This document shows positions 34,322 to 42,574 of a DNA stretch of 64,000 bases, piece by piece (within the stretch, counting starts at the first letter, position 1; every line of letters starts with the position of its first letter). The stretch comes from Sphingomonas sp. TDK1 (GTDB lineage: Bacteria > Pseudomonadota > Alphaproteobacteria > Sphingomonadales > Sphingomonadaceae), in NCBI RefSeq assembly GCF_001650735.1, contig NZ_LXVY01000027.1, positions 1 to 64,000 on the forward strand, in the 5' to 3' direction. The translations under genes and the position numbers were made by a program. The notes beneath the pieces are model-generated. The model was given only the letters and a program-made list of their open reading frames with translations. It ran no database searches and was not told the DNA's origin.

Positions 34322-35584
34322 TCAGAAGGTGACGAGGTCGGTCGGCCAGGCGAGCGCCTTGCCCTGATCGATCGCCTGCTCGCCGAGCAGCGAGGCGACG
34401 CTCGCATGATAGGCCTGGGCGAGCAGGCCCGGCACTTCCTTGCCGCTGCGCACCGCTTCGCCGAAGCCCTCGAACTGGAGCATCGTCTCGTCATATTCGC
34501 CCCAGCCGAGCGAATCGCCGGGGGTGGTGACGGGGAGTTCGGGGAACCAGGTGGCGCCGCCGATCGGCACGGTGTTCTTGCGGCCGGCCTGCACATCGGC
34601 GCGCATGCGGGCGAGGGCGGGCACCGCGCCGGGCTGGACCTCCTGGTAGATGCGACCGAGCTCGGGCTCGATCGTGCCCTTGCTGCCCTGGATCTGCTCC
34701 TCGCAGCCATAGCGGGCATTGTTGAGCATCGAGGTGTAGATCACCTTTCGCCCATCCGAATAATCGTAGATCAGCGCGACCTGGTCGTAGACGTCGCGGC
34801 CGTCCTTCCAGAAACAGATGCTGCCCGATCCCATCACCCGGGTCGGCAGCCCGCCCATGAACCAGTTGGCGACCTGGAGCTGGTGCGTCGCCAGCTCGGT
34901 CATCAGCCCGGCCGAGCGATCGCGATAGAGCCGCCAGTTGATCTCGCGCTCGGTGCCGCCGGGCGGGATCTGGCGGCGCCAGCTGCGGTTGCGGTGCCAG
35001 CTGGCGCGGATCTGGGTGATCGGGCCGATCTCGCCGGCCTGGGCGCGCTTGAGCGCGTTGAGATAGGTCGGGTTGAACAGCCGCTGATGGCCGATCTGGA
35101 GGATCTTGCCGCGTGCACGGGCGCGGGTGACCATCGCGCCGCAATCGGCGATCGTCCGTGCCATCGCCTTTTCGCAGAACACCGGATAGCCGGCGTCGAG
35201 CGCGTCCATCGTGTGGCGGGCATGGAGGTCGAGCGGGGTGGCGATCACCACTGCGTCGACCTGGCGGGCCTCGAGCATCTTGCGGTGATCGGTATAGATC
35301 GGCGTGTTCGCCGGCACATAGGCGCGCGCCTTTGCCATGTGCGGCTCGAAATTGTCGCACAGCGCGGCGACGGTGCAGTTGCGCGTCTTGTTGAGGTTCT
35401 GGATCAGCGTGCGGCCGCGATCGCCGGTGCCGATCACGCCGATGCGCACGCGCGCGCCCTTGGCGATATCCTCGGCGGCACGGGCGGCCCAGGGGGCGGC
35501 GGCGCTCATCCCCACGCCGGCGGAGGCGAGCAGTACGCGATCGAGGAAGGTGCGGCGGGACAGCGCGAAATCGTTGTCGGTCAT
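34322..35584 (-). CDS. Tat-exported Gfo/Idh/MocA-family oxidoreductase
   Basis: A 420-residue paralogue of its neighbours. Tat signal SRRTFLDRVLLASAGVG. Rossmann fold start VRIGVIGTGDRGRTLIQNLN. The EKP motif is changed to EKA (PVFCEKAMARTIADCGA), which keeps the catalytic Lys. The C-terminal domain has GLMTELATHQLQVANWFMGG. The ATG overlaps the stop of the ApbE gene (ATGA). Members of this branch occur in clusters that oxidise glycosides to 3-keto forms; which of the three paralogues is the dehydrogenase and which the reductase is not clear from sequence. Confidence 0.85.
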   Translation of the reverse strand: MTDNDFALSRRTFLDRVLLASAGVGMSAAAPWAARAAEDIAKGARVRIGVIGTGDRGRTLIQNLNKTRNCTVAALCDNFEPHMAKARAYVPANTPIYTDHRKMLEARQVDAVVIATPLDLHARHTMDALDAGYPVFCEKAMARTIADCGAMVTRARARGKILQIGHQRLFNPTYLNALKRAQAGEIGPITQIRASWHRNRSWRRQIPPGGTEREINWRLYRDRSAGLMTELATHQLQVANWFMGGLPTRVMGSGSICFWKDGRDVYDQVALIYDYSDGRKVIYTSMLNNARYGCEEQIQGSKGTIEPELGRIYQEVQPGAVPALARMRADVQAGRKNTVPIGGATWFPELPVTTPGDSLGWGEYDETMLQFEGFGEAVRSGKEVPGLLAQAYHASVASLLGEQAIDQGKALAWPTDLVTF

Positions 35585-36414
35585 GCGGTAGGTTCCATTG
35601 ATCGCGCGGCGCCGACGGGCGCGGCATGGGAAAAGCGGAAGCGGTGCTCGGGCGCTGCGGCGCAGAGCCGCTCAGCCGTGATGTCCTCGGCGACGAGCAG
35701 CGCGGTGCTCCACGCCTCGGCATCCGCGCCGGTGGCGGCAACGGCGATGGCCGTGGCGGGCGCGGAGACAAGGGCGCCGTCGGTCGGTCGGACCATCGCC
35801 GCGCGCCCAGGCTTGGCGACGCCGGCACCGGCCGTCGACGAAATGGAGAGCGACGCATCCGCTACCTCCATCTCGACGAGCCAGGCCGCCGCATCGTTTG
35901 GATGGGGGATCGCGAGCGGCCAGCCGCCGCCCAGCGGATGCTGCCCGATCACCGCGATCGAACTTTCGCCCGCCGACAGCAACGCCGATGGCACCCCCAT
36001 CGCCCGCAATGCGCGGGTTGCTCGATCGAGTGCGAAGCCCTTGCCGAAGCCGCCAAAGTCGAGCGTCAACGGGCGTCCGGCGGCTACCTGTCGGGTTTTG
36101 CGATCAAGGGAGAGCGTGGCCCAGGCGCCCAGGCTCGGATCGAACAGACCGCCGGTCGCGCGCCAGAGCGTATCCACCGCCAGCAGCGCCTCGAACAACA
36201 GCGCATCCTCCACCACGGCACCCGCCCCCAGCGACAGCACGCGGTTCAACGCCGTGGCAGGTGACGGCCGGTGGATCGTCAGCGCGTCCTCCACCGAGAG
36301 GATCGCGGCCTTGGCGGCGGCGAGTGCGGCGGGGTCGTCGCAGCCGAACAGGTGCAGTTCGACCCGCGTGCCCATGGCGGCGAACCGCGCCACGCTCGCC
36401 TCCATGTCGGTCAT
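35581..36414 (-). CDS. ApbE-type FAD:protein FMN transferase
   Basis: A 277-residue flavin transferase that attaches FMN covalently to a Thr/Ser of target proteins, usually outside the cytoplasm. Visible motifs are EDALTIHRPSPATALNRVL, LTLDFGGFGKGFALDRATRA (the DxGGxxKGxAxD motif) and SAGESSIAVIG, and the C-terminal core with SISSTAGAGV. No signal peptide or lipobox is seen, unlike most exported ApbE proteins, and the chain is shorter than the usual ~320-350 residues. It lies between two Gfo/Idh/MocA genes, one base after one and overlapping the other, so it is part of the sugar operon. No obvious flavinylation target is seen in the operon. Confidence 0.85.
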   Translation of the reverse strand: MTDMEASVARFAAMGTRVELHLFGCDDPAALAAAKAAILSVEDALTIHRPSPATALNRVLSLGAGAVVEDALLFEALLAVDTLWRATGGLFDPSLGAWATLSLDRKTRQVAAGRPLTLDFGGFGKGFALDRATRALRAMGVPSALLSAGESSIAVIGQHPLGGGWPLAIPHPNDAAAWLVEMEVADASLSISSTAGAGVAKPGRAAMVRPTDGALVSAPATAIAVAATGADAEAWSTALLVAEDITAERLCAAAPEHRFRFSHAAPVGAARSMEPTA

Positions 36415-36415
36415 C

Positions 36416-37729
36416 TCAGCCGCGCACCTCCCAGCCGGGTTCGTAGTCGACCGCCCAGAGCTTGCGCGCGGCGGCCTCCCTGGGCTTGCCGGTGGCGGGG
36501 TCGACGGTGATCGCGCCGCCGGTACGATAGGCCATGTTGCCGAGGTGGCAGAGCGTGGTGCTGATATGCCCCTCCTGGATCGGCGAGTGCAGCGCCGTCT
36601 CGGTGCCGCGGACCACGCCGAGGAAGTTGGCGGCGTGATACACGTCCAGGGCACCTTCGCCGACGGTGCCGGTCGTCTCCGATTCCGCTGGCGCCTTCAC
36701 TTCGCGGATCCGCTTGCCGGCGAGGTCGTACAGCTCGAAGCCGTTGCGATCGACCACCGCAGACCCCTTGGTACCGAGCAGCAGCGTGCCCCGGCCCCGG
36801 CCATAGCGGAGCATGCCGTTGCAGCTCTCGCCGTCCCAGCGGATCGTTCGGCCGCCGTCGAAGCCGAGGTTCAGCGCGAGCGAATCGTACATCTCCCAGT
36901 CGTCGCCCTGGTAGAAGCGGCGGGCGCCGCGCGCGGTGACGGTGGTCGGGTAGGTCACGCCCATCAGCCAGCGGGCGATGTCGAGCTCGTGCATCGCGTT
37001 GTTGCAGATCTCGCCGGTGCCGTATTTCCAGAACCAGTGCCAGTTGTAGTGGACGAGGTTCGAGCGATACGGTCCGCGCGGCCGCGGACCCTGCCACATA
37101 TTCCAGTCGAGATTGGCGGGCGGCGGCACGATCTGGCCCTTGCCGATCGACTTGCGGTTGTTCGCATACCAGGTCTGTGCCTCGTAGACGTCGCCCAATT
37201 CCCCGGCGCGGATCAGGTCGAGCAGCTGACGCGTCTCGATGCTGGAGCGCTGCTGGTTGCCGACCTGGAGCACGCGACCGGTGCGCTTCTGCGCGGCGAT
37301 CAGCGCCTCGCCTTCGGCCGGGGCGATGCCGATCGGCTTTTCGATATAAACGTTGCGGCCCGCATTCATCGCGTCGATCGCGACCTTGGCGTGCCAATGA
37401 TCGGGGGTGGCGACGGTGATGACGTCGACCGCCTTGGTATCGAGCAGCCGGCGATAGTCGCCGGTGGTCTCGACCTTGCTGCCGTGGCGCTGCGCGAATT
37501 CGCCCGCGCGCTTGGCGAGCACGGCGGAGTCGACATCGGCGAAATGGGTGACCTGGACATTGGGCTGTTTGGCGAAGGCGCTCATATGCGCCTGCCCGCG
37601 CCCGTTGACGCCGACGATGCCGACGCGGATCCGATCGTTCGCCCCCAGGATGCGCGCATAGCTACGCGCGCTGATCGCCATCGCGCCGGTCGCGACGGCG
37701 CCCTTCATCATCGTTCGACGGTCGAACAT
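36416..37729 (-). CDS. Tat-exported Gfo/Idh/MocA-family oxidoreductase
   Basis: A 437-residue member with a twin-arginine signal (FDRRTMMKGAVATGAM). It starts the fold with RIRVGIVGVNGRGQAHM and keeps the classical motif VYIEKPIGIAPAEGE. The C-terminal domain has KYGTGEICNNAMHELDIARW and QEGHISTTLCHLGNMAYRTG. These traits match the Tat-exported Bacteroidetes/Sphingomonas type often seen with DUF1080 hydrolases. It follows the DUF1080 gene by 58 bases and is followed after one base by apbE. Confidence 0.87.
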   Translation of the reverse strand: MFDRRTMMKGAVATGAMAISARSYARILGANDRIRVGIVGVNGRGQAHMSAFAKQPNVQVTHFADVDSAVLAKRAGEFAQRHGSKVETTGDYRRLLDTKAVDVITVATPDHWHAKVAIDAMNAGRNVYIEKPIGIAPAEGEALIAAQKRTGRVLQVGNQQRSSIETRQLLDLIRAGELGDVYEAQTWYANNRKSIGKGQIVPPPANLDWNMWQGPRPRGPYRSNLVHYNWHWFWKYGTGEICNNAMHELDIARWLMGVTYPTTVTARGARRFYQGDDWEMYDSLALNLGFDGGRTIRWDGESCNGMLRYGRGRGTLLLGTKGSAVVDRNGFELYDLAGKRIREVKAPAESETTGTVGEGALDVYHAANFLGVVRGTETALHSPIQEGHISTTLCHLGNMAYRTGGAITVDPATGKPREAAARKLWAVDYEPGWEVRG

Positions 37730-37787
37730 GGCAGGCCTTCCCCTCTGTTCTTTATAGTCGTGATTTCAATGGCGCGGCGCGCGCTCC

Positions 37788-39194
37788 TCAGAAACGGCGC
37801 AGCTTGATCGAGCGGAAGTCGACGCGGTCGCCGTGATCCTGCAGCAGAATCGCGCCGTCGGCCGTGGTGCCGAATCCGGTGACCTTGGCGAACTTGCTCT
37901 CGGCGATCGCCGCCTTGAGCGCGTCCGAGCCGCGCTCATATTCGACCACCTTGAAGCCGTTCAGCCAATGCTCGACATGGGTGCCGCGCACCAGGATCGT
38001 CGCGCGGTTCCACTCGCCCGGCGGGTTGCCGCGCTTGCCGGGGCTCGACGGGTCGGAGAGGTTGCGCGCCGGGATCAGGTCGTAGAGCGAGGCGAGGGTA
38101 CGGTTGCCGTCGCGGCCCATCTTGGCGTCGGGATGGCGCGCATCGTCGAGCAGCTGATATTCGAAGCCGACGTTCGATACGCCGCCATTCTGCAGCGGCG
38201 GCAGCAGATATTTGATGCCGCTATTGGCGCCCTCGCTCAACCGGAAGTCCACCGAAAGCTCGAAGTTGCGATAGATGGCTGCGGTAGCGATATCGCCGCC
38301 CCCGCCATTCTTGTCGACCGTCAGCACGCCGTCGGCGATGCTCCAACCCTTGGCCGGGAAGGGGCCGCCCTTGGCCGAACGCCAGCCCTTGGCCGTGTGG
38401 CCGTCCCACAAGAGCGTCCAACCGGCGCGGCGCTCGGCGGCGGTCAACTGGTTGGGCTGCCAACCCTGTTGCTCGAGCTTCGTCTCGGGCAGGGCATAGC
38501 GCGCGGGCGACTCGGTGAGGATACGCAGGCCCTTGAACCGTACCTCGGGGCCTTTCGCCGCGACCGCATCGGGCAGCGCATGAACCTGGAAGGCGAGGAA
38601 ACCGCGGGCATCTGTGTCGTCGATGATGTCGGCTGCGGGCACGCCGTTGAGGAAGGTGCGGATGCGATGGCCGATCGCCTCGACGCGGTAATGGTTCCAG
38701 TCGCCGGGCCTGAAGGCCTTCCGCGCCGCCTCGTTGCGGCCGAGCGTGTACAGCCACTGGCGACGTTGCTCGTCATAGATGCCCGCGCTCCACGCGCGCG
38801 GCGACGGATCGATCTCCGCCTGATAGCCGAACACCACGCCGTTCCTGTAGTCGGGCCGGCTCTGACCACGGATCATCATGCCTGAGTTGAGCGATGGGTC
38901 GGTCTTGGCATCGAACTCGACGATGAAATCGCCGTAAAGCTGGTCGGAGACGAGCCAGCTATTGCCCTTGCCGATCACGGCGCGGCCGACCAGTTCATCG
39001 CCCACCATCTCGTAGGTGGCGTTGCCGCCGGTGCGGTGCCAGCCGGCAAGGCCGGGCTTCGGCATCAGGTCCCGCCAGGGCGCGGGGGCAGTGCGCGCCT
39101 GCCGCGGCGGGGCGGAGGGAAGGGCAAGCGCGGCCGAAGACAGCGCAGTCAAAGCCAGTAACGCGAGCGTGCGAGCCACAATCACTTCCCTCAT
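37788..39194 (-). CDS. Exported protein with two DUF1080 (3-keto-disaccharide hydrolase) domains
   Basis: A 468-residue exported protein. The signal peptide covers residues ~1-25 (ALLALTALSSAALALP). Two concanavalin-like DUF1080 domains follow: residues ~45-225 (LAGWHRTGGNATYEMVGDEL, NSGMMIRGQSRPDYRNGVVF) and ~265-468 (WTLLWDGHTAKGWRSAKGGP, NSGIKYLLPPLQNGG, FEYQLLDDARHPDAK). DUF1080 proteins hydrolyse 3-keto-glycosides made by partner dehydrogenases, as shown for gut Bacteroides. With three Gfo/Idh/MocA proteins downstream, this is the main reason to assign the operon to 3-keto-glycoside breakdown. The ATG at 39194 gives the better signal peptide; ATG 39209 is possible. Confidence 0.85.
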   Translation of the reverse strand: MREVIVARTLALLALTALSSAALALPSAPPRQARTAPAPWRDLMPKPGLAGWHRTGGNATYEMVGDELVGRAVIGKGNSWLVSDQLYGDFIVEFDAKTDPSLNSGMMIRGQSRPDYRNGVVFGYQAEIDPSPRAWSAGIYDEQRRQWLYTLGRNEAARKAFRPGDWNHYRVEAIGHRIRTFLNGVPAADIIDDTDARGFLAFQVHALPDAVAAKGPEVRFKGLRILTESPARYALPETKLEQQGWQPNQLTAAERRAGWTLLWDGHTAKGWRSAKGGPFPAKGWSIADGVLTVDKNGGGGDIATAAIYRNFELSVDFRLSEGANSGIKYLLPPLQNGGVSNVGFEYQLLDDARHPDAKMGRDGNRTLASLYDLIPARNLSDPSSPGKRGNPPGEWNRATILVRGTHVEHWLNGFKVVEYERGSDALKAAIAESKFAKVTGFGTTADGAILLQDHGDRVDFRSIKLRRF

Positions 39195-39288
39195 CCTATT
39201 GCCGGGCATCGTCCGCTACCAAAGGCTTGCGGCGAACAGCTCCTTATTTGCTTGGCGTAAAACGTGGTCGGGCCACTTGCAAGCGCAT

Positions 39289-39352
39289 TGTCTGGCAGGT
39301 TGAGGGTCTGACAACGCTATCTGGGTAATTGGTAAGGCACAGTTGCCAGACA
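39289..39352. promoter_or_regulatory. Inverted TGTCTGGCA repeats in the divergent promoter region
   Basis: TGTCTGGCA at 39289-39297 is mirrored by TGCCAGACA at 39344-39352; a related GTCTGACAACG lies at 39306-39316. The pair sits in the 266-base gap between the divergent DUF1080 gene and the TonB receptor. It may be the operator of an unlinked sugar regulator controlling both units. Confidence 0.4.
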
Positions 39353-39460
39353 GCAGCGACCCTGTTACGCATTGTTGCAGTCGTACACCGAAAGACGGGG
39401 CGACAACACCCGCGCACTGTAAACCGTAAACACGGGCGCGCGCGAAATGGGAGAGGGGAT

Positions 39461-42451
39461 GTGGGCACCTATCGTCGCCACAAATGCGCTTTGTTCGTAT
39501 CATCGAGCGCGCTCGCTGCATTGATCGCTACTTCCGCCGCGGCACAGACCGCGCAGGAGCAACCGGCTCCCGCGCAGGAGGGCGACGGGCAGCAGGCTAC
39601 CGAGATCATCGTCACCGGCTTCCGCGCGTCGCTCAACAGCGCGCTCAACCAGAAGCGCTCCGAAACGGCCGCGATCGACAGCATCGTTGCAGAAGACATC
39701 GGCAAGTTTCCGGATTCGAACCTCGCCGAGTCGATGCAGCGTATCCCGGGCGTCGCGCTGTCGCGCGGCGATGGCGGTGAAGGGCGCAACATCTCGGTCC
39801 GCGGTCTCGGCGCCCAGTTCACCCGCGTGCGCATCAACGGCATGGAAGGCGTGTCGCAGGTCAGCGGCAGCGACATTCGCGGCGGCGTCGCGACCGGCCG
39901 CTCGTTCGACTTCGTGACCTTCCCGACCGAAATCTTCTCGTCGCTTTCCGTCCGCAAGACGACCTCGGCCGATGTCGAGGAGGGCTCGCTCGGCGCGACG
40001 GTCGATCTGCGCGCGCCCAAGCCGTTCGACCAGAAGAAGGACTTCGTCTTCTCCGCCACCGCGCGCGGCATCTACAACGACATCCGCAAGGACGCGGATC
40101 CGCGCCTGTCCGCGCTCGTCTCGAAGAAGTTCGGCGACAGTTTCGGCATTCTCGGCAGCATCGCCTATTCCAAGCGCCATATCGACGAATATGCCTATTC
40201 GGCAGTCGATGTCGTGCCGACGACGGTCTACGGCCTCGCCCAGCCGGCGGGCACGGCCAATGCCGGCGTGATCTTCCCCTTCTGCACCCCCGCCGGATAC
40301 ATCTACAAGGGCGCGCCGGTGAACAGCCCGGTGCCCGGCTATACCCAGCCGAGCGGCGCCGCGATCGGTGCGGACGCCAACAACTGCAGCACCAACAACC
40401 CGCGGACCGGCAACCAGGCGACGTATGACTATATCATGCAGCGTACCGGGGTGAACGGAAAGCCCGGCGGCGGCGTGTACCTGCCGCGCCTGCCGCGCCC
40501 GGTGAAGAGCAGCCAGAACCAGGAACGTCTCGCCGGCTCGCTGACCTTCCAGTGGAAGCCCGACGACAATACCGACATCTCGCTCGACGGCCTCTATTCG
40601 CGCTTCAAGGTCAAGCGGATCGACACGATGTTCGACGCCCGTTCGTTCGGCCGTGCCATCTCGAACAACGGCCAGCCGCTCACCTCCGTGCGCGAGATCG
40701 AGGTCGACGGCAACGGCTCGCTGATCCACGGCCTGTTCGACGGCGTCGACCTGCGGTCCGAGATGCAGGACGAGCGATTCACTTCCGAATACAAGCAGGC
40801 AAATTTCAACTTCGACCATCGCTTCTCGGACAATTTCCGGCTGTTCGGACTGGCCGGCGTCAACCAAGCGCAGCTCGACGTGAACCGTCTGCAGGTGGCG
40901 ATCGACTCCAACGACACGCGCAACTGGTCGATCGATTTCCGCGACAATCCCAATATCCCCAAGATCGGCTACGGTATCGACACCACCAATGCCGCGCTGT
41001 TCCAGTACGGGCCGCCGCTCGCCAATGGCGACCAGCGCGGGCAGCTGTCCAACTTCATCCGCCGCAACACGATCACCAGCAAGACCTTCGAGCTGAACGC
41101 CGACTGGAAGGTGACGCCCGGCTTCACGATCCAGGCCGGCGGCCAGTACCGGACGAACAAATATACGGCGCGCGAACGCCAGCTCGCCACCAACACGCCG
41201 CTGGCATTGCCGGCCGGCGCGTCGATCGCCGATTTCAGCTTCGTCACCAGCGGGATCGGCAAGAATCTCGGCGGCCAGCTGCAGGACTTCGTCTCGATCG
41301 ATCCGGACAAGTTCCGCCGGGTCACCGGGCTCGACAACTATGTCTATTGCAGCATCGAATGCGCCAAGGGCACCTATGGCGGCGTCTACGAGAAATATTC
41401 GTCCGGCTATGTGATGGCCAAGTTCGACACCGAGAACATCCTGCCGTTCAAGCTGCGCGGCGATGCCGGGGTCCGCTATGTCCGCACCAGCCTCGACACC
41501 TATGGCCCGATCACCACCGCGGCGCCGGCCGGATCGCTCTATCCGTCGCGCTTCGTGATCTCCAACGTCAACCGGTCCTATGAGGATTGGCTGCCGTCGA
41601 TGAACCTCGCGCTCGACATCACGCCGAGCCTCATCGCCCGCTTCTCGGCGGCGCGGGTGATGTCGCGGCCTTCCTATGGCCAGCTGATCCCGGCGGGGTC
41701 GGCGAACCTGGTGATCCAGACCGCCTCGTTCAGCAACCCGTTCCTCGATCCGATCCGCGCCAATACCCTGGACGCGGGACTGGAATGGTATTTCCGGCCC
41801 GGTTCGCTGCTCTCGGTCGCCTATTTCCACAAGAATATCGAGACCTATATCCAGACGACGAGCACGAGCCTCGCCTTCCAGGACATCGGTCTGCCGCTGT
41901 CGCTGCTCAACGGCACCCAGCTGCGCCCGACGGACCAGTTCACCGTTCAGCGCAGCAACAACACGCCGGGCGGTCCGCTGAGCGGCGTCGAGGTGAACGT
42001 GCAGCTGCCCTTCACCTTCCTGCCGGGGTTCCTCCGGAATTTCGGTGCGCTGGGCAACTTCACGCGGGTGCGCTCGAACATCCGCTACATCATCTCGCCG
42101 ACGCTTTCGCGCACCGCGCCGCTGGTCGGTCTGTCCCCCGAAACGGCGAGCGGTACGCTCTATTATGAGGACAGCAAGTTCAGCATTCGCTCGACGGTCA
42201 ACTACCGCTCGTCGTTCCTGACCGCGGTGCCGAGCGGATCGGTCGACGCGGATTCGACCGCCAATGCCCGGTCGATCTTCGTCGACGCCTCGGCCTCGTA
42301 CAACCTTACCGATCATATCAAGCTGATCGCCGAGGTGCAGAACATCACCAACGAAACCAATCGCCTCACCGTCGACACGGTGCGCAAGGACCCGCTCTAC
42401 ACTGCCTATTTCGGGCGGACCTATGCACTGGCGGTCAATTTCGTCTTCTGA
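39461..42451 (+). CDS. TonB-dependent receptor (TonB-Xanth-Caul type)
   Basis: A 996-residue receptor of the large TIGR01782-like group typical of Caulobacter, Xanthomonas and sphingomonads. The pattern EIIVTGFRASLNSALNQKR, then DIGKFPDSNLAESMQRIPGV and NISVRGLGAQFTRVRINGME is diagnostic for the plug. The barrel ends with YALAVNFVF. The GTG at 39461 is chosen because GAGAGGGG lies at the right distance and a signal peptide (SSSALAALIATSAAAQ) follows; extending upstream gives no conserved sequence. It faces away from the DUF1080 operon and probably imports the glycoside that the operon breaks down. Confidence 0.92.
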   Translation: MGTYRRHKCALFVSSSALAALIATSAAAQTAQEQPAPAQEGDGQQATEIIVTGFRASLNSALNQKRSETAAIDSIVAEDIGKFPDSNLAESMQRIPGVALSRGDGGEGRNISVRGLGAQFTRVRINGMEGVSQVSGSDIRGGVATGRSFDFVTFPTEIFSSLSVRKTTSADVEEGSLGATVDLRAPKPFDQKKDFVFSATARGIYNDIRKDADPRLSALVSKKFGDSFGILGSIAYSKRHIDEYAYSAVDVVPTTVYGLAQPAGTANAGVIFPFCTPAGYIYKGAPVNSPVPGYTQPSGAAIGADANNCSTNNPRTGNQATYDYIMQRTGVNGKPGGGVYLPRLPRPVKSSQNQERLAGSLTFQWKPDDNTDISLDGLYSRFKVKRIDTMFDARSFGRAISNNGQPLTSVREIEVDGNGSLIHGLFDGVDLRSEMQDERFTSEYKQANFNFDHRFSDNFRLFGLAGVNQAQLDVNRLQVAIDSNDTRNWSIDFRDNPNIPKIGYGIDTTNAALFQYGPPLANGDQRGQLSNFIRRNTITSKTFELNADWKVTPGFTIQAGGQYRTNKYTARERQLATNTPLALPAGASIADFSFVTSGIGKNLGGQLQDFVSIDPDKFRRVTGLDNYVYCSIECAKGTYGGVYEKYSSGYVMAKFDTENILPFKLRGDAGVRYVRTSLDTYGPITTAAPAGSLYPSRFVISNVNRSYEDWLPSMNLALDITPSLIARFSAARVMSRPSYGQLIPAGSANLVIQTASFSNPFLDPIRANTLDAGLEWYFRPGSLLSVAYFHKNIETYIQTTSTSLAFQDIGLPLSLLNGTQLRPTDQFTVQRSNNTPGGPLSGVEVNVQLPFTFLPGFLRNFGALGNFTRVRSNIRYIISPTLSRTAPLVGLSPETASGTLYYEDSKFSIRSTVNYRSSFLTAVPSGSVDADSTANARSIFVDASASYNLTDHIKLIAEVQNITNETNRLTVDTVRKDPLYTAYFGRTYALAVNFVF

Positions 42452-42574
42452 TGCCTCCCGCCTGCCCCGGCCGGCGCACGGTCGGTCGGGGCCCCTTGCC
42501 GGAACTTTTGCGCGATGTGGAAGCTCTAGCTAAGGGCGGCGCCGCGAGATGCGCGGTAGCTGGCTGGAGCGGGC

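Noticed and set aside
42498..42520. GGAAC motif as an EcfG (general stress) promoter, also at 57686
   Set aside because: Both share GCCGGAACTTT, but no CGTT-like -10 element lies 16-17 bases downstream.
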